Source of the DNA: Acidobacteriota bacterium
Lineage (GTDB): Bacteria > Acidobacteriota > Blastocatellia > Pyrinomonadales > Pyrinomonadaceae
DNA length: 64,000 bases
NCBI GenBank assembly: GCA_023436495.1
Contig: JAEZIT010000043.1
Span: forward strand, 1-64,000
Reading direction: 5' to 3'
Shown here: in pieces, positions 44,209 to 52,675 of the stretch
Numbering within the stretch: the first letter of the stretch is position 1
How the letters are laid out: every line of letters starts with the position of its first letter
Program-made: the position numbers and the translations under genes
Notes under the pieces: model-generated
Database searches by the model: none
What the model was told of the DNA's origin: nothing
Seen by the model: the letters and a program-made list of their open reading frames with translations, nothing else

Positions 44209-45150
44209 CTACTGTTTTCGCTCGTAAAAACTCAGGGCGGTATCGCCTTGCGTCACGACGCGTCTGCGTCGCAGCGGCCCGATCGATTCCGGGAAGAACA
44301 TTTCGGAATGATGTTCGATAAGAAGGATCCCGCCCGGTGCGACGATCGATCCGCGCTGGAAATATCTCAATGCCTCGTCATAATCCGAATCGAATGGCGG
44401 GGCAAAATAAACGACGTCCCACATACGCTTCTTGGCGGCGCTCCGCTTCATGTATGGGGCCATCTCCATCTCGACCACCTCGCCATGCCCGTCCTTTATA
44501 CCGAGCATTTCCATGTTCTTTCGGATATGCGTGCACATTCGGGCCGAACGATCGACGAACGTCGAAACCATCGCTCCCCTCGAGATCGCCTCAAATCCCA
44601 TCGTGCCCGGTCCCGAACATAGATCGAGGAATCGGCGAGCGCGAAGCCGCCGCGAAAGAATGCGGAACATTACATCCCTGATCCTTCGCGTCGTGACCTT
44701 CGATCTTGGGCCGGTAATAGTGCTTAATGTCTTTCCGCGATATTTTCCGTCCGTGATCTGGAGGTCGGAAGTGATCTTCACTTCGTCCGTCCTCTTCCAT
44801 GGACCCTTGGCTTTGTCGTCAGCTCGCTGCCGCGGCGGCATTTTCTGCTGCCGGACCGCATAATATTCATTGCTGCCGCGCTTCGGCCCGGTCTTCAGGT
44901 CCGACGGCCTCAGCACGTTGCCGTTGCGTTCGGTCCGCTTTGGGCCGCCGGGGCGCTTTCCGTGTTTCGGGCGCGATCCGTCACCGTCGCTGCCGCTATT
45001 ACGCCGGCCGAAATTTGCACGTTCTCCCTTGTCTTCGGACCGATTGTATGCCGAATGCCTTGGCCGGTCGTCGGCGCCGCGGGCATCATTCCGGCCCGAA
45101 TACTGGCGTTGTCCAAAAGCTTTTGCAGTAGCAGATCGTCGATTTTCCAT
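44209..45150 (-). CDS. RsmD-like methyltransferase paralogue with altered catalytic motif and basic N-terminal extension
   Basis: A 313-residue protein. Residues 1-120 are Arg/Gly/Asp/Ser-rich and probably disordered. Residues 125-313 align with RsmD: FLDLCSGPGTMGFEAISRGA is the SAM motif I, and the same IEHHSEMFFPESIG ... TALSFYERK ending as rsmD. The catalytic DPPY is changed to APPF (250-253), so the target base-binding Asp and Tyr are gone. SAM binding may persist while methyl transfer is doubtful. Start at ATG 45150 is uncertain, as no ribosome site is evident. Confidence 0.82.
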   Translation of the reverse strand: MENRRSATAKAFGQRQYSGRNDARGADDRPRHSAYNRSEDKGERANFGRRNSGSDGDGSRPKHGKRPGGPKRTERNGNVLRPSDLKTGPKRGSNEYYAVRQQKMPPRQRADDKAKGPWKRTDEVKITSDLQITDGKYRGKTLSTITGPRSKVTTRRIRDVMFRILSRRLRARRFLDLCSGPGTMGFEAISRGAMVSTFVDRSARMCTHIRKNMEMLGIKDGHGEVVEMEMAPYMKRSAAKKRMWDVVYFAPPFDSDYDEALRYFQRGSIVAPGGILLIEHHSEMFFPESIGPLRRRRVVTQGDTALSFYERKQ

Positions 45151-45426
45151 TATGGTGTCTCGTAGGGCGCCGGTTGAAGGTTCAAACTGTCCTTATGGCA
45201 TTAGCATATCAAATGATGATGAGCAAACCTAGATATTCTGAATTACAGGAAGTGAAACCAATTTTGTGGGACCCGGCAGTCGTCCTAAAATTACTAATAA
45301 AACGTAAGTGATAGACCGAGGCGAACGTATAAAAAATAATTATACACAAAACGCAGGAGATTTCCAATAGGGAAAATTTCGCTCAAATTGCCGACGAAAG
45401 CCGTAATAGAAGTCACCGATTTTGCC

Positions 45427-45837
45427 TTATCCAACGGCTGCCGGGCTGATCTTGGGCCGCGGCGCGCCCTGAATGCTGATCGGCTGCCGGGCGTCGGGAA
45501 CGCAGCAAAGATTCACCAATTTCTTCCGGTCTTTCTGCATCTCGGGCTCGGAACTCAGCCATTCGCGTATCTCCCTGAATACTTTGGCCGCGCGCTCGTT
45601 CTTCGGCTCCGTTACGCGGTAATGTGACCATTTCCAATCGCGCCGCACCTGCACCAAACCGACCTTCTTTAAATAAGAGAGATGCCGCGAGATCTTCGGC
45701 TGGTTCGTGCCGATAACCTCGGCGAAGTAGCAAACGCACACTTCGTCGTCGCCCATCAGGTTGATAAGCCTGAGCCGCGTCCGATCCGCTAGTGCGGCAA
45801 AGAATTTCTCCATGTCGAAGGTGTTGTCATTGCTCAT
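45427..45837 (-). CDS. arsR: ArsR-family arsenite-responsive repressor
   Basis: A 136-residue winged-helix repressor. It carries DEVCVCYF (Cys34 and Cys36), the As(III)-binding CxC of the ELCVCDL motif in the ArsR recognition-helix region, followed by TNQPKISRHLSYLKKVGLV. It would release the ars promoter when arsenite binds. ATG 45837 is preferred: no ribosome site, but a -10 TATAGT ends 9 nt before the ATG, hinting at leaderless expression. Divergent from arsI, so it probably controls both directions. Confidence 0.9.
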   Translation of the reverse strand: MSNDNTFDMEKFFAALADRTRLRLINLMGDDEVCVCYFAEVIGTNQPKISRHLSYLKKVGLVQVRRDWKWSHYRVTEPKNERAAKVFREIREWLSSEPEMQKDRKKLVNLCCVPDARQPISIQGAPRPKISPAAVG

Positions 45838-45957
45838 TACAAAAAAACTATAACATATTTCAATTATGGCTTGACATATATGAGAAGAGAGGCGTAGCAT
45901 TATTTTATCAAATACGGATAGCCGTAAATGAGAGTTTTATCAAAGGAGTAAAAATTT
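45838..45957. promoter_or_regulatory. Divergent arsR / arsI promoter region
   Basis: A minus-strand -10 TATAGT (45847-45852) faces arsR; for arsI a -35 TTGACA at 45871-45876 has an 18-nt spacer to TAGCAT (45895-45900). Between them lies the inverted motif TCAA-N7-TTGA (within 45860-45874), a candidate ArsR operator overlapping both promoters. AAAGGAG precedes the arsI start. Confidence 0.6.
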
Positions 45958-46491
45958 ATGTCAGCTACGGCAAAACAGATCGAATTTATCAAGGCACATC
46001 TCGCCATCAATGTCCGCGATGTCTCGGAAAGTATCGCCTTTTACAAAAAGATGTTCGGCATCGAGCCGAGCAAGGTCCGTACCGGCTATGCAAAGTTCGA
46101 CGTGCAGGAACCGCCGCTCAATTTCACCCTCAACCAGGTTCCGTTCGGCGAACGGGGAGCTCTCTCGCATCTCGGCATTCAGGTAGCATCGACGGATGAC
46201 GTTGTGACCATGCGTGAAGGCTGGAAGGAGCGCGGGCTTTCGCCGCGTGACGAAATGCAGACCGATTGCTGCTATGCGCTGCAGGATAAGGCATGGGTTA
46301 GCGACCCGGACGGCAACGAATGGGAGGTTTTCACGGTGATTGAAGACGATCTTCCAGAAACGGCGTTCAAAGCCGGCGGAGACGGCGTGTGCTGTTCTCC
46401 CGCCGCCGAAACAGAGAGTTCGGCTGTCGCCTGCTGCGCCCCCGCGGGCGAACGCTCGGCGGCTAGTGAACATTTTACGGTCTTGAAATAA
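45958..46491 (+). CDS. arsI: ArsI-like glyoxalase-fold C-As lyase / CadI-family protein
   Basis: A 177-residue protein of the vicinal-oxygen-chelate fold. The vicinal cysteines Cys104-Cys105 in TDCCYALQDKAWVSDPDG match the organoarsenical-binding pair of ArsI C-As lyases, and His71 (SHLGIQ) and Glu122 or Glu124 fit the Fe(II) site. These enzymes cleave methyl- or aryl-arsenite carbon-arsenic bonds. The C-terminal tail has two further CC pairs (VCCSP, ACCAP), possible arsenic-binding sites. The gene leads arsI-acr3-arsC, divergent from arsR. CadI-type cadmium function cannot be excluded. Confidence 0.85.
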   Translation: MSATAKQIEFIKAHLAINVRDVSESIAFYKKMFGIEPSKVRTGYAKFDVQEPPLNFTLNQVPFGERGALSHLGIQVASTDDVVTMREGWKERGLSPRDEMQTDCCYALQDKAWVSDPDGNEWEVFTVIEDDLPETAFKAGGDGVCCSPAAETESSAVACCAPAGERSAASEHFTVLK

Positions 46492-46504
46492 TATATTTCC
46501 AATT

Positions 46505-46551
46505 GCCGCTTCGCCGCCGCGAGCTCAGGCACGCGGCGGCTCCGAAGCGGC
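46505..46551 (+). other. Long hairpin between arsI and acr3
   Basis: In a 73-nt gap: GCCGCTTCG-CCGCCGC (46505-46520) pairs with GCGGCGG and CGAAGCGGC (46533-46551), with a CT(C) bulge; about 16 paired bases. It has no T run, so it is more likely a processing or mRNA-stability element than a terminator, tuning acr3 level relative to arsI. Confidence 0.6.
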
Positions 46552-46564
46552 CTGGCCACTATTT

Positions 46565-47662
46565 ATGCAGAACGCGAACACCTCCGCATTGCCGAAACGA
46601 CTTTCGTTTCTCGACAGGAACTTAACACTCTGGATATTCTCCGCGATGGCCGTCGGAGTTGGGCTCGGCTATTACGTGCCATCGGCCGTGGACCTTATTA
46701 ACCGATTTCAGGTCGGCACGACCAACATTCCGCTCGCCATCGGCCTCATTCTGATGATGTATCCGCCGCTGGCAAAGGTTAAGTATGAAGAACTGCCGTC
46801 CGTCTTCCGGAACACCAGGATCCTTGCGATATCGCTTGTTCAGAACTGGGTCATCGGCCCGCTGCTGATGTTTTTCCTCGCGGTCCTACTCCTGCCGGAC
46901 AAGCCGGAATATATGATCGGCCTCATAATGATCGGGATCGCGCGATGCATCGCAATGGTGATCGTCTGGAATGACCTTGCCAAAGGCGACAACGAATACG
47001 TCGCCGGGCTGGTAGCGTTCAACAGCATCTTTCAGGTGTTCTTTTACAGCATCTACGCTTACGTCTTCGTAACCGTTCTTCCCCCGCTGTTCGGCGTCTC
47101 CGGTTCGGCTGTCAACGTCAGCATGGCCGACATCGCGCAGAGCGTGTTCGTTTATCTCGGTATTCCGTTCCTCGCCGGGATGATCACGCGATTTGTACTG
47201 GTCAGGACAAAAGGCAGGCATTGGTACGATACCGTGTTTTTACCGAAGATCAGTCCGATCACACTTGCGGCGCTCCTTTTCACGATCGTCCTGATGTTCA
47301 CATACAAGGGCGAGGCCATCGTAGCCATACCGTTCGATGTGCTGCGCATTGCGATCCCGCTGGTCATTTATTTCGTCGTGATGTTTTTCGCCGCGTTCTT
47401 TCTGGCGAAAAAGGCCGGAGCGGATTACGCAAAAAGCACATCGCTCGCTTTTACTGCGGCGGGCAACAATTTCGAGCTCGGCATCGCCGTGGCCATCGCA
47501 GTCTTTGGCATCGATTCTGGAGTGGCCTTCGCGGCCGTGATCGGCCCCTTGATCGAGGTGCCGGTACTCATTCTGCTCGTGCGCGTAGCTCTTCGGCAGC
47601 GCGGAAAGTTTCCCGAAGCCCCAGCTGAACTCCGGAATGCGTCGCTCAACTCCGCTAATTAG
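46565..47662 (+). CDS. acr3: Arsenite efflux permease Acr3
   Basis: A 365-residue, ten-helix inner-membrane arsenite exporter. The family signatures are present: LIMIGIARCIAMVIVWNDLAKGD with the essential Cys128, and AAGNNFELGIAVAIA with the conserved Glu in the late helix. It exports As(III) made by the downstream arsenate reductase, using proton motive force. ACR3 rather than ArsB is clear from length and motifs. Confidence 0.95.
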   Translation: MQNANTSALPKRLSFLDRNLTLWIFSAMAVGVGLGYYVPSAVDLINRFQVGTTNIPLAIGLILMMYPPLAKVKYEELPSVFRNTRILAISLVQNWVIGPLLMFFLAVLLLPDKPEYMIGLIMIGIARCIAMVIVWNDLAKGDNEYVAGLVAFNSIFQVFFYSIYAYVFVTVLPPLFGVSGSAVNVSMADIAQSVFVYLGIPFLAGMITRFVLVRTKGRHWYDTVFLPKISPITLAALLFTIVLMFTYKGEAIVAIPFDVLRIAIPLVIYFVVMFFAAFFLAKKAGADYAKSTSLAFTAAGNNFELGIAVAIAVFGIDSGVAFAAVIGPLIEVPVLILLVRVALRQRGKFPEAPAELRNASLNSAN

Positions 47663-47673
47663 ATCTAACTTCT

Positions 47674-48105
47674 ATGAACGAGAAAAAACGGGTCCTGATA
47701 CTTTGTACCGGCAATTCCGCCCGAAGCCAGTTGGCAGAAGGCCTTCTGCGTCATGATCACGGCGATCGTTTCGAGGTCGAAAGCGCCGGCGTCATTGCGT
47801 CGTACGTCCGCTGGGAGGCAATTGAGGTGATGTCGGAGATAGGCATCGACATAAGCGGTCACCGTTCAAAATCCGCTGACGAATTTGTTGGGCAGGATTT
47901 CGATTACATAATCACTGTCTGCGACCACGCCAGGGAAACGTGCCCTTATTTTCCTGGTAGCGCGCGGCGGATCCATAAGAATTTTACAGATCCGGCGATG
48001 GCCGAGGGTAGCGAAGAAGAGAAAATTGCAGTTTTCCGGATGGTTCGGGATGAGATCCGAACATGGCTGACAGAATTCGCGAACGAGGACGCCGGGAGCT
48101 CCTGA
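47674..48105 (+). CDS. arsC: Arsenate reductase, thioredoxin-coupled low-molecular-weight phosphatase type
   Basis: A 143-residue enzyme reducing arsenate to arsenite. LILCTGNSARSQ is the P-loop with nucleophile Cys11. Cys83 and Cys90 (VCDHARETC) complete the three-Cys relay, matching Cys10/82/89 of S. aureus pI258 ArsC, so thioredoxin is the expected partner. FTDPA is the usual Asp-loop. Located 11 nt after acr3, completing the operon that reduces and exports arsenic. Confidence 0.95.
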   Translation: MNEKKRVLILCTGNSARSQLAEGLLRHDHGDRFEVESAGVIASYVRWEAIEVMSEIGIDISGHRSKSADEFVGQDFDYIITVCDHARETCPYFPGSARRIHKNFTDPAMAEGSEEEKIAVFRMVRDEIRTWLTEFANEDAGSS

Positions 48106-48123
48106 ATTCTAAGTAGGCCCTGA

Positions 48124-50412
48124 TCAGCCGATGCCCGCCAGCGTGAAACGCGCGTCGGCGCGTGCACGTTTTATCAGCTCTGCGGTCTCTCGCGACAGCC
48201 GTTTGTTGGTCAGGTAATCCTCGGCTTCGCGCCTCGCTTCCGATAAGATCTCGAGGTCGCGGATTATATTTCCGATCTTGAACGATTCAATGCCCGATTG
48301 CCGCGTTCCCAGGATGTCGCCCTGGCCGCGTATTTCAAGGTCCTTTTCCGCGATCTTGAACCCGTCGGTCGTCTCTTCCATTATCCCCAAACGCTCACGC
48401 GCGACGCTCGTCTTTTTGTCGCCCGTTAGCAGAACGCAAAAGCTTTGTTCCGCTCCGCGGCCGACGCGTCCGCGCAGCTGGTGAAGCTGTGACAAACCGA
48501 ACCGCTCCGCGTGTTCGATGACCATCAGCGACGCGTTCGGCACGTCCACGCCGACCTCGATCACCGTGGTTGATACCAGTATGTTCAGCCGCCCGGAGAC
48601 AAAGGCCGACATGATCTCGTCCTTTTCCGCCGACTTCATCTTGCCGTGCAGCAGCCCGACGCTCAAATGCGGAAAGACCTTGTCGCGCAGCTCCTCGAAC
48701 ATCTTCGTCGCTGCCTTCAAATCGAGTTTTTCCGATTCCTGGATCAGCGGATAAACGACATAAACCTGACGCCCGAGGCTTATCTCGCGCTCGATGCCTT
48801 TGTACACGCCTTCGCGTTTGTCTTCGCCGACGACTACCGTCTTGATCGGTGTGCGGCCCGGCGGCAGTTCGTCTATCACTGATACGTCCAGGTCGCCGTA
48901 AACTGTCATCGCCAGCGAACGCGGTATCGGCGTCGCCGTCATGACGAGAATGTCCGGATTATAGCCGCGTGCCCGCAATTCCGCCCTTTGCAGGACTCCG
49001 AACCGATGCTGTTCGTCGATCACCGCCAGGCCCAGTTTCTCAAATTCAACGCCTTCCTGAATGACCGCGTGCGTTCCTATCAGCAGATCGATCTCGCCGC
49101 GTGCGATCTCCGCCTGCACCTTCCGTTTCTCGGCCGCCTTCATCGAACCTGTAAGCAATTCAGCTCTATACGGCGTGTCGGCGAACAATCGCTTTGCATT
49201 TCGCGCATGCTGTTCAGCAAGGATCTCCGTCGGCGCCATCATCGCGGCTTGGTAACCATTCTCCATCGCCGCGAACATCGCCGAAAATGCCACGATCGTT
49301 TTTCCGCTGCCGACGTCGCCCTGCACCAGCCTATTCATCGGTGCGTCCGACTGCATATCGTCAAAAATGTCCTTGATCACGCGTTTCTGCGCGTTGGTCA
49401 GCTCGAACGGGATGAATTCCAGCACGCGCTTCTTTGTCGTGTTCGAAATTTCAATGACCGTCCCCTTCGGCTCCTTGCGCCGCTCGCCCCGTTTAAGCTG
49501 CAGCGCGAACGATACCCAGAAAAATTCCTCGAATATCAGACGCCTGTGCGCGGGGCTTCGAAACATTTCGTATTCGGACAATACGGCCGTCTCGGGCGGA
49601 AAATGTATCTCCTCGATCGCTTGCGGGCGCGGTATCAATCCCTGTTTTTTCAACAGTTCGGCCGGAAGGTTCTCGGCGATCTTTTCGCGGTCCAATTTCC
49701 GCAGCACGTCGAACATTATCTCTCGCAGGCGTTTTGTTTGGAACGGCCCGAGCTTTCTGTAAACCGGTACGCGCCGGCTCGTGTGTATGTTCGCAAATTC
49801 CGGATCGCCGCGATCCTCTTCCAGCGCCTTCGCTTCGCCCGCTTCATCGGCGTCCTTGAGCAGCCCGAATGTATCAATATCTTCGGGGTCGGGAAGTATT
49901 TCCAATTCGTCCGGTTTGGTTATCTTCAGCGCGAACGTATTACGCCGCGTGTCCCACTCCCATTTACCATATGCTACAAACCGCGTCCCGCGTTCGAATC
50001 TATCGCGGTAATAATTGATGACGTTATGTGCGCCTTTTCCCGACAAGAACCAGAAAACGACGACCGGCTTTTGCGTCCTGGCGGCATCCGAACCGCTTAT
50101 CTCGAAAATATACAGCGGCGGCTGTTTCGGCCCGCGGTTCTTGCCGACCTGAAACCCGCCCGAAACGCGCGTGTAAATTTCTACCGACGCCTCGATCCCG
50201 TCGAACAATTTATCGATGCCGATAAAATTCGAACGGTCTTCGTAACGCATCGGGAAATAATTCAGAAGGTCCTCAACGGTTGCGTCCGCAATGTCCGATT
50301 TTCCCGCGTATGCGGCAACGGCGAGCGCAAGCTTTCGCGACATCGCCGCTGAAAGTTTCGCGATCCCGTGCCGGTGAAATTCGATGATAGGAGTATTTGG
50401 CCCGAGGCTCAT
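48124..50412 (-). CDS. recG: ATP-dependent DNA helicase RecG
   Basis: About 762 residues. RecG rewinds stalled replication forks and Holliday junctions. The N-terminal wedge domain (VEDLLNYFPMRYEDRS, about 50) precedes the helicase core: Walker A GDVGSGKTIVA (about 370), DEQH box (VIDEQHRFGV), TATPIPRSLAMT, and QLRGRVGRG (motif VI). Family-typical C-terminus (DLEIRGQGDILGTRQSG). The start is ambiguous: ATG at 50412 gives MSLGPNTP; ATG at 50430 is six codons longer. It converges with arsC. Confidence 0.96.
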   Translation of the reverse strand: MSLGPNTPIIEFHRHGIAKLSAAMSRKLALAVAAYAGKSDIADATVEDLLNYFPMRYEDRSNFIGIDKLFDGIEASVEIYTRVSGGFQVGKNRGPKQPPLYIFEISGSDAARTQKPVVVFWFLSGKGAHNVINYYRDRFERGTRFVAYGKWEWDTRRNTFALKITKPDELEILPDPEDIDTFGLLKDADEAGEAKALEEDRGDPEFANIHTSRRVPVYRKLGPFQTKRLREIMFDVLRKLDREKIAENLPAELLKKQGLIPRPQAIEEIHFPPETAVLSEYEMFRSPAHRRLIFEEFFWVSFALQLKRGERRKEPKGTVIEISNTTKKRVLEFIPFELTNAQKRVIKDIFDDMQSDAPMNRLVQGDVGSGKTIVAFSAMFAAMENGYQAAMMAPTEILAEQHARNAKRLFADTPYRAELLTGSMKAAEKRKVQAEIARGEIDLLIGTHAVIQEGVEFEKLGLAVIDEQHRFGVLQRAELRARGYNPDILVMTATPIPRSLAMTVYGDLDVSVIDELPPGRTPIKTVVVGEDKREGVYKGIEREISLGRQVYVVYPLIQESEKLDLKAATKMFEELRDKVFPHLSVGLLHGKMKSAEKDEIMSAFVSGRLNILVSTTVIEVGVDVPNASLMVIEHAERFGLSQLHQLRGRVGRGAEQSFCVLLTGDKKTSVARERLGIMEETTDGFKIAEKDLEIRGQGDILGTRQSGIESFKIGNIIRDLEILSEARREAEDYLTNKRLSRETAELIKRARADARFTLAGIG

Positions 50413-50445
50413 CTGATTAAATTCTATCAAAAACGCCCGGTAATT

Positions 50446-51150
50446 TTACGTCTCCAGCGTGAATGGATTGAAATTCGTACCTCGGTCGAAATGGTCTTCG
50501 CGTTCGGCGCGTTTCAGAAATCCGACGATCTTGTACGTGAACGGCGTCGCCAGGACTTCCCACAGGACCTTCAGCAAATAATTGCCGATCATCACACTGA
50601 CAACCTGTTCCATTGACCAGATGCCCAGGAACGCTACGGGATAAAAGACCAGCGAATCGACCGCCTCGCCGACGAACGTCGATCCGATCGTCCTCGTCCA
50701 TAAGTACTTGCCGGAGGTGAGGATCTTCATTTTCGCGAGCACGAATGAATTCGCGAATTCGCCCATCCAAAACCCGAGCAGGGAAGCCATCACGATCCGC
50801 GGCGTCTGCCCGAAGATCAGGTTTACAGCCATCTGCTGGTCGTGCGACATCGTCCGTGCCGGCGGCAGGCTCGTGACCACGAATGCCATGAACGACGCAA
50901 AGATCATCGCCCCGAAACCGACCCAGATCACCTTTCGCGACCTGGCATAGCCGTAAACTTCGGTCAAAATGTCGCCGAACAGATAACTCAGCGGAAAGAA
51001 CAGAACGCCCGCGCCGAAAATGAATTCGCCGTAGATCGGCAGGTTCACCGACGACACCTTGTGCACGCCGATCAGGTTCGCGCACAGCAGCACGCCGACG
51101 AAAGCGCCGAGCAGTATGTCGTAATACCGATATGTCCGGACCGGTTCCAA
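50446..51150 (-). CDS. Queuosine-precursor transporter (YhhQ/VUT family)
   Basis: A 234-residue membrane protein of six helices in the YhhQ family (VUT_1), which imports 7-cyano-7-deazaguanine or related queuosine precursors. The characteristic FPLSYLFGDILTEVYGYARSRK and GEAVDSLVFYPVAF segments are visible. The start is a TTG at 51148-51150 with no strong ribosome site, and no riboswitch is visible upstream. Substrate assigned by family only. Confidence 0.88.
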   Translation of the reverse strand: MEPVRTYRYYDILLGAFVGVLLCANLIGVHKVSSVNLPIYGEFIFGAGVLFFPLSYLFGDILTEVYGYARSRKVIWVGFGAMIFASFMAFVVTSLPPARTMSHDQQMAVNLIFGQTPRIVMASLLGFWMGEFANSFVLAKMKILTSGKYLWTRTIGSTFVGEAVDSLVFYPVAFLGIWSMEQVVSVMIGNYLLKVLWEVLATPFTYKIVGFLKRAEREDHFDRGTNFNPFTLET

Positions 51151-51193
51151 AACTCAGGAATTATCCGCGAAATGCGGTGGTGAATGCAAAACG

Positions 51194-51230
51194 AAAAAAT
51201 CGGAAGCAAACCGGCGATGGCTTGCTTCCG
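51194..51230 (-). terminator. Intrinsic terminator after rpsT
   Basis: CGGAAGCAA (51201-51209) and TTGCTTCCG (51222-51230) form a 9-bp stem; on the minus strand a T6 run follows. Placed 37 nt past the rpsT stop. Confidence 0.88.
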
Positions 51231-51266
51231 AAGGGATCAAAGGAGAAAACTACTGGCCGGGTCCGT

Positions 51267-51530
51267 TTAGGACAGTTCGGCAACGTGCTTCGTCAATCGC
51301 GATTTATAGCGGGCGGCCGTGTTCTTGTGGATCACGCCTTTGTTCACCATCTTGTCGAGAAGCGAAACGGTCGGATTCAAAAGCTCGCCGCTCTGGCTCT
51401 TATCGCCGCCGGCGATCGCTGCGCGCAGTTTTTTGACCTGCGTACGCAGACGGCTGCGGTTTGCGCGGTTGATCTCGTTCTTCTTTTCGGTCTGACGGAC
51501 ACGTTTTAAAGCTGATTTATGATTTGCCAT
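51267..51530 (-). CDS. rpsT: 30S ribosomal protein S20
   Basis: An 88-residue basic protein starting MANHKSALKRVRQTEKKNEINR, unmistakable S20, with NRSRLRTQVKKLRAAI and the C-terminal GVIHKNTAARYKSRLTKHV. It binds 16S rRNA near helices 9 and 44 during 30S assembly. The ATG is fixed by homology; a longer frame upstream is not real. The ribosome site is weak and the 5' leader contains a hairpin ACGGAC/GTCCGT, a possible autoregulation site. Confidence 0.97.
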   Translation of the reverse strand: MANHKSALKRVRQTEKKNEINRANRSRLRTQVKKLRAAIAGGDKSQSGELLNPTVSLLDKMVNKGVIHKNTAARYKSRLTKHVAELS

Positions 51531-51577
51531 ATTTAAAATACGTAAACGGACGTGTTGTCCGTACAACGAAACTGTAG

Positions 51578-51606
51578 AGTATAAAAGCCTCTTTCCGCCT
51601 TGTCAA
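51578..51606 (-). promoter_or_regulatory. Sigma-70 promoter of rpsT
   Basis: On the minus strand: -35 TTGACA (51601-51606), exactly 17-nt spacer, -10 TATACT (51578-51583). Transcription would start near 51571, about 40 nt before the start codon. Confidence 0.8.
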
Positions 51607-51619
51607 GCGACTAGCTGGC

Positions 51620-52426
51620 CTATTCCAGCTTCGACGCGAACGAATGCATCAGGTCCACAAACAGCACGATTATCGGCGGATACAGCACGAATTCCGGCCG
51701 AAGCGTCTGCGAGAACATCGATGGCATGACGATCGCAATAAAATCCACGTAATGGCCGATGATCAGCCCCACCACGAAGCTCGCCAGCATGCCGCCGCCC
51801 AGAAAAACCGTCGCTGTCAATCGTGAATAAGGCTTTTTCTTCACCTCGCGGTCGTCTAGGATCGAATCGTGGATGGAATCGTCGTCATCGTAGGTGTAAT
51901 GCTCGTAGCCCTCGCGAATGCGGCCGATCAGGTGAATTACCCCGACAACGAAAAGAGATACAACGATGATCTTGCCGATGACCGCCGAATTTACAAATAT
52001 TTTCGGCCGGACTATCACGACGAACAGGATCGAGACGAAGAGCGCCACGGTCGGATAGATTATCTTTTCCAACCTCAGCGATTCGCGGCGTTCCTCTTCC
52101 ATCATCCGGTCGATGATCTCGTTAAAACGCTTTTCATAGACCATTTGCCGCCAACGACGTGCGTGCGGGTTCGACGAATCGAACAGGGAATTTCCGTTGC
52201 CCGAACTGTGAAGCTGTTCCTGCAGCAATTTGTGGTCGTACCGGGCACGCTCTTTCGGATTGCCCAACACCTCATAGGCCTCGGCGATCGCCGCAAATTT
52301 TCGTGCCGTCTCTTCCGAACCGTTGTTTACGTCCGGATGCAGCTTGCGCGCAAGCCGCCGGTACGCCGATTTTATCTCGGCGCCGGATGCCTTTGGTGAA
52401 ACCTTTAATGTCTCGTAGTAATTCAC
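51620..52426 (-). CDS. Membrane-anchored DnaJ-domain protein
   Basis: A 268-residue protein. Residues 1-65 are a J domain (MNYYETLKVSPKASGAEI) with the HPD motif at 30-32, which stimulates DnaK-type ATPases. After a linker to about 125 come four hydrophobic helices, so it is anchored in the membrane with the J domain in the cytoplasm. The Zn-finger and C-terminal domains of true DnaJ are absent. It may recruit DnaK to membrane-linked substrates. Minus-strand order exbD, then this gene, then rpsT. Confidence 0.88.
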   Translation of the reverse strand: MNYYETLKVSPKASGAEIKSAYRRLARKLHPDVNNGSEETARKFAAIAEAYEVLGNPKERARYDHKLLQEQLHSSGNGNSLFDSSNPHARRWRQMVYEKRFNEIIDRMMEEERRESLRLEKIIYPTVALFVSILFVVIVRPKIFVNSAVIGKIIVVSLFVVGVIHLIGRIREGYEHYTYDDDDSIHDSILDDREVKKKPYSRLTATVFLGGGMLASFVVGLIIGHYVDFIAIVMPSMFSQTLRPEFVLYPPIIVLFVDLMHSFASKLE

Positions 52427-52675
52427 CCTTTCTGCTATCGGAATTCTGGAGAGCGGGTTCTGGCCATTCGAAAAGCCTGCTTTCCGAACCCCGAAATTAT
52501 ATCACAGCATTTTGGTGAATCTGCAAAGGATTCCGTTGTCCAACAAGTGAGGGAAAGTGGAGGAGTGGAGGAGTAGAAAAGATGTTTGCGACATCGCGAG
52601 AGCATGAGCAACACAAGGCAGCAACTGAGATACATTTAACTCCCCAACTCCCCAACTCCCCTACTCCCCCACTTC
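52427..52675. repeat. G/C-rich intergenic stretch with G-quadruplex potential
   Basis: A 249-nt gap between the DnaJ-domain gene and exbD. At 52639-52671 the plus strand reads as repeats of ACTCCCC; the minus strand therefore has five runs of four or five G separated by short linkers, the classic G-quadruplex pattern. A G/A-rich complement (about 52548-52580) lies nearby and can pair imperfectly with it. Related tracts occur at about 58631-58660 and 62805-62850. Confidence 0.6.

Noticed and set aside
48988..50352. Long plus-strand open frame (454 codons) opposite recG
   Set aside because: Antisense to the intact helicase gene, and the product shows no domain or plausible composition.
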